From assembly GCA_910574865.1 (NCBI GenBank), contig CAJTDN010000003.1, forward strand, positions 124,001 to 188,000: DNA of 64,000 nucleotides, read 5' to 3'. Positions 59,413-64,000 of this stretch are shown one piece after another; the first letter of the stretch is position 1; each line of letters opens with the position of its first letter. Source of the stretch: Lachnospiraceae bacterium. Lineage in GTDB: Bacteria; Bacillota; Clostridia; Lachnospirales; Lachnospiraceae. Under the pieces are notes generated by a model, which saw only the letters and a list, made by a program, of their open reading frames with translations, searched no databases and was not told the origin of the DNA. The position numbers and the translations under genes are program-made.

Positions 59413-60876
59413 TTACGAGGCAACTCCCGAACGGTTATGCATCCAATCCGCCTTGAAGAAATATATCGTGAAGATAATCCCGCTTAAGCTCCACGTCAGC
59501 GGGTACGCCCAGAATATCACGCCGATTTTCGGAATAAAACGCACGATTAGCGTGATGTAACTGACACGGACGATACACCAGCACACCAGCATGACCACCA
59601 TCGGCACGCCCGAGTGCCCCGCCCCGCGGAAAATCGCCGCCAGGCAGTGCGAGTAAGCCAAAAGGAAATAGAACAACGTGACCGTATGCGCCTGTGTCAC
59701 GCCGAACGCCACCACTTCCGGGTCGCTGTTAAACCCGGCAATCAGATATGGCGACAGCACGTAAATGGCAATCCCCACCAGTTCGGCGATACATACGGAA
59801 CACAAGATGCCAAACCGCGTCCCTTTTTTCACCCGCTCATACTCCCTTGCCCCCAGGTTCTGGCTGATGAACGTCGTCAGCGCCATCACGAAGCAGTTAA
59901 TCGGGAGGAATCCAAATCCCTCGATTTTCGAATAGGACCCGCACCCGGCCACCGCCATCTTGCCAAACGCGTTGATGTTGGACTGCACCACGACATTGGC
60001 CAGGGCGATGATGGAATTCTGGAACCCGGTCGGAAGGCCGTTTCGAACCACTTCCCTAAGCATCGGCAAGTCAAAACGAATGCGCCGGATGTTGATACAA
60101 TACTCCTCCTTGACCCGGGTCAGCCTGAAAAGGCACAGCGTCACGCTCAAAAACTGGGATATCACCGTGGCCAGCGCCGCGCTGCCGACACCCATATGGA
60201 GCACCGCCACGAACAACAAGTCCAAAACGATGTTGACCATGGAAGAAAATACCAGGTAATAGAGCGGATGCCTGCTATCGCCCACGGACTGCATGATGCC
60301 CACGCAGATATTGTAAAGCACGAACGCCAGCGAGCCGCAAAAATAAACGCGGAAATAAAGGATGGAGGACGGCAGCACCTCCGCCGGCGTTCCCATCAGC
60401 CGCAAAATAAACGGGGTGAACAAGATGCCAAGCAACATCAAGGCCACGCCCGCCACAATGCCGAACGCCACCGTCGTATGTATCGCCCGCTCCATCCTCA
60501 CGCTGTCCTTCGCCCCGAAATAACGGGCGATGACGACCCCCGCCCCGGCGGAAACCCCGGCAAAAAAGCCCACCATCAAAAAAATCAGGCTGCCGGACGA
60601 GCTGACCGCCGCCAACGCGTTGCTGCCGATAAAATTTCCCACAATCAGCGAGTCCGCCGTGTTATAAAGCTGCTGAAACAGGTTTCCCAAAAAAAGCGGG
60701 AACGCGAACGCCAGAATCTGCCGCCCGATTGGCCCGCTCGTCATGCGGTTGGCCGCCGTCCTTACGTGGCTTTTCTTTTCCTCCATGTGGCTCTTCTTTT
60801 CCTCTACATTTCCACCGCTTGCCGGCCTTTTCACATCGTCTTCCTTATCATGATTCGTCAATTTTGTCTGCATCAT
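59413..60876 (-). CDS. MATE family exporter
   Basis: 487 residues, twelve membrane segments. RMTSGPIGRQILAFAFPLFLGNLFQQLYNTADSLIVGNFIGSNALAAVSSSGSLIFL is the family opening; the C-terminal half repeats it (VRNGLPTGFQNSIIALANVVVQSNINAFG). The N-terminal 45 residues are charged and contain EEKKSH twice, encoded by a 21-base tandem repeat. ATG 60876 follows AAGGAGTGAAAAGG; the frame stays open 64 codons upstream without a ribosome site. Confidence 0.9.
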   Translation of the reverse strand: MMQTKLTNHDKEDDVKRPASGGNVEEKKSHMEEKKSHVRTAANRMTSGPIGRQILAFAFPLFLGNLFQQLYNTADSLIVGNFIGSNALAAVSSSGSLIFLMVGFFAGVSAGAGVVIARYFGAKDSVRMERAIHTTVAFGIVAGVALMLLGILFTPFILRLMGTPAEVLPSSILYFRVYFCGSLAFVLYNICVGIMQSVGDSRHPLYYLVFSSMVNIVLDLLFVAVLHMGVGSAALATVISQFLSVTLCLFRLTRVKEEYCINIRRIRFDLPMLREVVRNGLPTGFQNSIIALANVVVQSNINAFGKMAVAGCGSYSKIEGFGFLPINCFVMALTTFISQNLGAREYERVKKGTRFGILCSVCIAELVGIAIYVLSPYLIAGFNSDPEVVAFGVTQAHTVTLFYFLLAYSHCLAAIFRGAGHSGVPMVVMLVCWCIVRVSYITLIVRFIPKIGVIFWAYPLTWSLSGIIFTIYFFKADWMHNRSGVAS

Positions 60877-61135
60877 AATCCTTTTCACTCCTTCCACCCT
60901 TATAAACAAATGATACCTATAAATTACCGCATACTTTGTGCCCATACAATTATGGCCACAGAAAAACCGCCCCGGACACGCGCATTCCGAAGCAGCTTCC
61001 CCAATATAATATTTCGCAGATAACAGATTTATATTACAGAATTCCCCCCACTCGTTTATTGATTCCATGATACCATCTTTTCAATCCAAATTCAAGGCAC
61101 TTTATATAATCCGATTTTTCTCATTTCCACAAAAA

Positions 61136-61180
61136 GTTACAATTCACGGCTTAACCGCCGTGAAGAGTAACAATTGTAAC
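61136..61180. repeat. 45-bp double inverted repeat
   Basis: Outer GTTACAATT (61136-61144) and AATTGTAAC (61172-61180); inner TTCACGGC-TTAACC-GCCGTGAA (61143-61164). It can fold as a branched hairpin and lies 30 bases before the -35 of the AAA-like gene. Confidence 0.6.
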
Positions 61181-61211
61181 TCCCCCCTCCCGAACAATTT
61201 TATTTTCCTTA

Positions 61212-61240
61212 TTCCATTTATATTGGAAATGTTATATAAT
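61212..61240 (+). promoter_or_regulatory. promoter of the AAA-like gene (TTCCAT-17-TATAAT)
   Basis: TTCCAT (61212-61217), 17 bases, TATAAT (61235-61240). The spacer shares TTG.AAATGTT with the TetR promoter. Confidence 0.55.
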
Positions 61241-61325
61241 AGCAACCATACACCATACGTTTACGATTTAGAAAGGCATCAATTTAATTCATTCTATGAA
61301 ACATCAACGACATGGGAGGTATCTT

Positions 61326-62909
61326 ATGGGAATTTATCTAAATCCGGACAATGAAGGGTTCTGGGAATCCGTCCATTCCGAAATCTACGTGGACAAGACC
61401 GGCTTGATTACTTATACGAACAAGTATTTAAGTACCAGACAAAAGTACATGTGCGTGAGTCGGCCACGCCGCTTCGGGAAGTCCATGGCACTTGAGATGC
61501 TTGCCGCCTATTATAGCCGTGGCTGCGATTCCAGGGAATTATTCTCGGGACTGGACATCGCGAAAGATGCCTCTTACGAAACGAATCTGAACCAATATGA
61601 CGTGATTTACCTGAACATGCAACGGTTTTTAATTCGGGTGAAAAGTGAGGACATGACTGATTATCTGGAACAACTGGTCATTGATGAGCTTCGTGAAACA
61701 TACGGGGAATATTTTCCAGAAACGGAAACCATCCTCGCCGCTGCGTTGGAGCGGATTTATGCCAGGACGAAAAAGAAATTCATTTTCCTGGTTGACGAGT
61801 GGGACTGCGTGATGCGCGAACGCCAGGAATCCGAGGAATTGCAAAAGCAATACCTCGACTTTTTACGTAATCTCCTGAAAGACCAGCCTTACGTCGCCCT
61901 GGCCTATATGACAGGCATCCTGCCCGTGAAAAAATACGGGCAGCACTCCGCGTTGAACATGTTCTGGGAGTATTCCATGACGGACCAAGGCTTTCTTAAG
62001 GAATTTACCGGTTTTACAGAAAACGAGGTAAAACAGTTATGCAAACAGTTTGATATGGATTTTGCAGAAGCAGGCAATTGGTATGATGGATACCAGTTAG
62101 AAAATTTTCATCACATTTATAATCCCAAATCTGTCGTGGAGGCAATGCAACGCCGCAAATTTTCCAACTACTGGACCACGACCGAGGTTTACGACGCGCT
62201 GAAGGTCTATATGGACATGGACTTTGACGGGCTTCGCTCAGACATCGTGCGCATGCTTGGCGGTGGGCGCGTCAAGGTCAACACGTACACGTTCCAAAAC
62301 GACATGCGCAATTTCCAAGTCAAGGACGACGTGCTGACCTTGTTAATTCACCTGGGCTACCTCGCCTTTGACTCCACGAAGGAAGAAGTCTTCATTCCGA
62401 ACAAGGAAATCACCCGGGAATTTGAAAACGCCATGAGCGTCGGCGGCTGGGCGGAAATCATGCGTGTTTTGAAAGCCTCCGAGCGGCTTCTTGACGACAC
62501 GCTCCTCTGTGATGAAACGCACGTCGCCGAGGGGCTTGACCTGGCGCACACGGAAGTGGCTTCGATACTGACTTACAATGACGAGAATTCCCTTGCCTGC
62601 GCCATCTCCATCGCCTATTACAGCGCGAGGAAGGATTACAAGATGATTCGCGAACTTCCCACCGGGCGCGGTTTCGCGGACATCGTCTTCCTGCCGCTGC
62701 CCCACCGTAACAAGCCCGCACTTGTGGTCGAACTGAAATATGACAAATCCGCGCACACGGCCATCCAGCAAATCAAAGACAGAAAGTACACGCAGGCGCT
62801 CGAAGGCTACATGGGTGAAATCCTGCTAATCGGGGTAAATTACGACAAAGATGACAAAGACAAGCCGCATAGCTGCGTGATTGAAAAAATGACATACATG
62901 GCGCAGTAG
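61326..62909 (+). CDS. AAA-ATPase-like/PD-(D/E)XK nuclease-like protein, copy 1
   Basis: 527 residues. N-terminal AAA-ATPase-like domain: MGIYLNPDNEGFWESVHSEIYVDKTGLI, P-loop variant RPRRFGKS at residues 46-53, Walker B FLVDEWD at about 155-161. C-terminal PDDEXK_9-type nuclease domain with GFADIVFLP and ALVVELKY as active-site strand, then AIQQIKDRKYTQAL. Such proteins are abundant and often multicopy in gut anaerobes; their role is unknown. ATG 61326 follows GGGAGGTATCTT; an in-frame ATG at 61296 lacks a site. Confidence 0.9.
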   Translation: MGIYLNPDNEGFWESVHSEIYVDKTGLITYTNKYLSTRQKYMCVSRPRRFGKSMALEMLAAYYSRGCDSRELFSGLDIAKDASYETNLNQYDVIYLNMQRFLIRVKSEDMTDYLEQLVIDELRETYGEYFPETETILAAALERIYARTKKKFIFLVDEWDCVMRERQESEELQKQYLDFLRNLLKDQPYVALAYMTGILPVKKYGQHSALNMFWEYSMTDQGFLKEFTGFTENEVKQLCKQFDMDFAEAGNWYDGYQLENFHHIYNPKSVVEAMQRRKFSNYWTTTEVYDALKVYMDMDFDGLRSDIVRMLGGGRVKVNTYTFQNDMRNFQVKDDVLTLLIHLGYLAFDSTKEEVFIPNKEITREFENAMSVGGWAEIMRVLKASERLLDDTLLCDETHVAEGLDLAHTEVASILTYNDENSLACAISIAYYSARKDYKMIRELPTGRGFADIVFLPLPHRNKPALVVELKYDKSAHTAIQQIKDRKYTQALEGYMGEILLIGVNYDKDDKDKPHSCVIEKMTYMAQ

Positions 62910-63011
62910 CAAAGGTGGATTTTCCAAAGGGAAAGAAAATGGCTACCGTTAAGCGACATGGGCGTTTTGTTTAAAAAATCTGAGTGAAACGAAAAACATG
63001 GGAGGTACCTT

Positions 63012-64000
63012 ATGGGAATTTATCTAAATCCGGACAACGAAGGGTTCTGGGAATCCGTCCGTTCCGAAATCTACGTGGACAAAACCGGTTTAATCGCATA
63101 CACGAACAAATGCCTAAACACGGAGCAGAAATACCTCTGCGTCAGCAGGCCGCGCCGCTTCGGGAAATCCATGGCGTTAAAGATGCTCGCCGCCTATTAC
63201 AGTCGCGGCTGCGATTCCGGGGAACTCTTTTTTGGCCTGAAAATCACGCGTGAAGATTCTTATGAGGCAAATTTGAACCGGTACGACGTGATTTATCTGA
63301 ACATGCAGCAATTTTTAATCGAAACGAGGGGGCAGGCAGACCTCACAGAATATTTAGAGCAGACGGTGATTGACGAAATCCGCGAAGTATACGGGGATTT
63401 GCTCCTCGGCCGGGAAGTCATGCTCGCCGCCGTGCTAAGGCGGATTTACACCCGGACGAAAAAGAAATTCATTTTCCTGGTTGACGAGTGGGACTGCGTG
63501 ATGCGCGAACGCCAGGAATCCGAAGAATTGCAAAAACAATACCTCGACTTTTTACGTAATCTCCTGAAAGACCAGCCTTACGTCGCCCTGGCCTATATGA
63601 CAGGCATCCTGCCCGTGAAAAAATACGGGCAGCACTCCGCGTTGAACATGTTCTGGGAGTATTCCATGACGGACCAAGGCTTTCTTAAGGAATTTACCGG
63701 TTTTACAGAAAACGAGGTAAAACAGTTATGCAAACAGTTTGATATGGATTTTGCAGAAGCAGGCAATTGGTATGATGGATACCAGTTAGAAAATTTTCAT
63801 CACATTTATAATCCCAAATCTGTCGTGGAGGCAATGCAACGCCGCAAATTTTCCAACTACTGGACCACGACCGAGGTTTACGACGCGCTGAAGGTCTATA
63901 TAGACATGGACTTTGACGGGCTCCGCTCGGATATCGTGCGCATGCTTGGCGGCGGGCGCGTCAAGGTCAACACGTACACGTTCCAAAACGACATGCGCAA
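63012..64000 (+). CDS. AAA-ATPase-like/PD-(D/E)XK nuclease-like protein, copy 2, cut by window end
   Basis: 330 residues visible, open to the right edge. Same start (ATG 63012 after GGGAGGTACCTT) and motifs as copy 1 (RPRRFGKS, FLVDEWD). The first 147 codons differ clearly from copy 1 (one codon longer), while from 63454 to the end the DNA is almost the same as copy 1 from 61765, with only a few single-base differences. The C-terminal nuclease domain lies outside the window. Confidence 0.88.
   Translation, partial: MGIYLNPDNEGFWESVRSEIYVDKTGLIAYTNKCLNTEQKYLCVSRPRRFGKSMALKMLAAYYSRGCDSGELFFGLKITREDSYEANLNRYDVIYLNMQQFLIETRGQADLTEYLEQTVIDEIREVYGDLLLGREVMLAAVLRRIYTRTKKKFIFLVDEWDCVMRERQESEELQKQYLDFLRNLLKDQPYVALAYMTGILPVKKYGQHSALNMFWEYSMTDQGFLKEFTGFTENEVKQLCKQFDMDFAEAGNWYDGYQLENFHHIYNPKSVVEAMQRRKFSNYWTTTEVYDALKVYIDMDFDGLRSDIVRMLGGGRVKVNTYTFQNDMR

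Larger units (their letters stand above)
60877..61325. other. 449-base divergent intergenic region
   Basis: Between the leftward MATE gene and the rightward AAA-like gene. It contains the inverted repeat at 61136-61180 and the promoter at 61212-61240, listed separately. 60877-61067 is an in-frame extension of the MATE gene but looks non-coding. No other gene is seen. Confidence 0.5.

Noticed and set aside
59614-61023. Long + strand open frame of about 469 codons
   Set aside because: It lies antisense to the MATE exporter, has Arg/His/Gln-rich low-quality composition and no ribosome site. The minus-strand product is a clear family member.

Overview
The window comes from a Firmicutes genome, most likely a Lachnospiraceae-type clostridium. 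This rests on the host genes at the right: a GGGtGRT-family protein beside a NifU-like protein, and the block yicC, gmk, rpoZ, rimO, pgsA, pncC. The assignment is inference; no rRNA or tRNA is present. Two zones are seen: bases 1 to about 46,200 are most of an integrated contractile-tailed (PBSX/Mu-head-like) prophage, and 46,200 to 64,000 is host chromosome. The left prophage end and its attachment site lie outside the window.

Prophage layout, right to left. The integrase (44904-46034, +), two accessory genes and a cI-like regulator (43565, +) are transcribed rightward. A control region (43328-43564) separates them from a long leftward transcription unit. That unit begins with two further regulators, a SleB-like hydrolase, RecT and a PD-(D/E)XK exonuclease, a ribbon-helix-helix regulator with its own promoter, a replisome organizer, a helicase-loader-like protein, a RusA-like resolvase, two HNH/AP2 homing-type genes and several small genes. 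A sigma-r4-like late regulator (31202-31777) marks the early/late switch. Late genes follow: a DUF488-like protein, an adenine methyltransferase-like protein with a ParB-like partner, terminase, Mu-type portal and gpF, XkdF protease, scaffold, capsid, connectors, sheath and tube, a tail chaperone with a -1 frameshift, a 1499-residue tape measure, the XkdP-to-XkdU baseplate set, four fibre genes, a holin and an amidase. The head genes are complete, so this is a phage rather than a tailocin. Several lesions (in-frame stops in two small zinc-ribbon-like genes, a methyltransferase/ASCH chimera, an out-of-frame fibre gene) suggest phase variation or early decay.

Host zone. After the GGGtGRT pair comes a wrecked YafQ/RelB toxin-antitoxin locus. 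Its toxin is split by a 279-bp element made of nested perfect inverted repeats, and its antitoxin carries a stop at codon 7. Next are a MATE exporter, a remnant fusing the start of a LytTR-type response regulator to part of a GH3 glycosidase, and the pncC-pgsA-rimO-rpoZ-gmk-yicC cluster. A second multi-hairpin palindromic block lies between gmk and yicC. Then come a TetR regulator, an orphan solute-binding lipoprotein, a second MATE exporter, and two tandem AAA-like/PD-(D/E)XK paralogues whose 3' parts are nearly identical while the 5' thirds differ.

Most notable items: the cruciform element in the toxin gene, the poly-G tracts in paired fibre genes, the A AAA AAC frameshift site with its 60-residue extension, the inverted repeat that would mask the late regulator's ribosome binding site, and the gene-conversion-like tandem paralogues. 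All are read by eye; no searches or folding were run.
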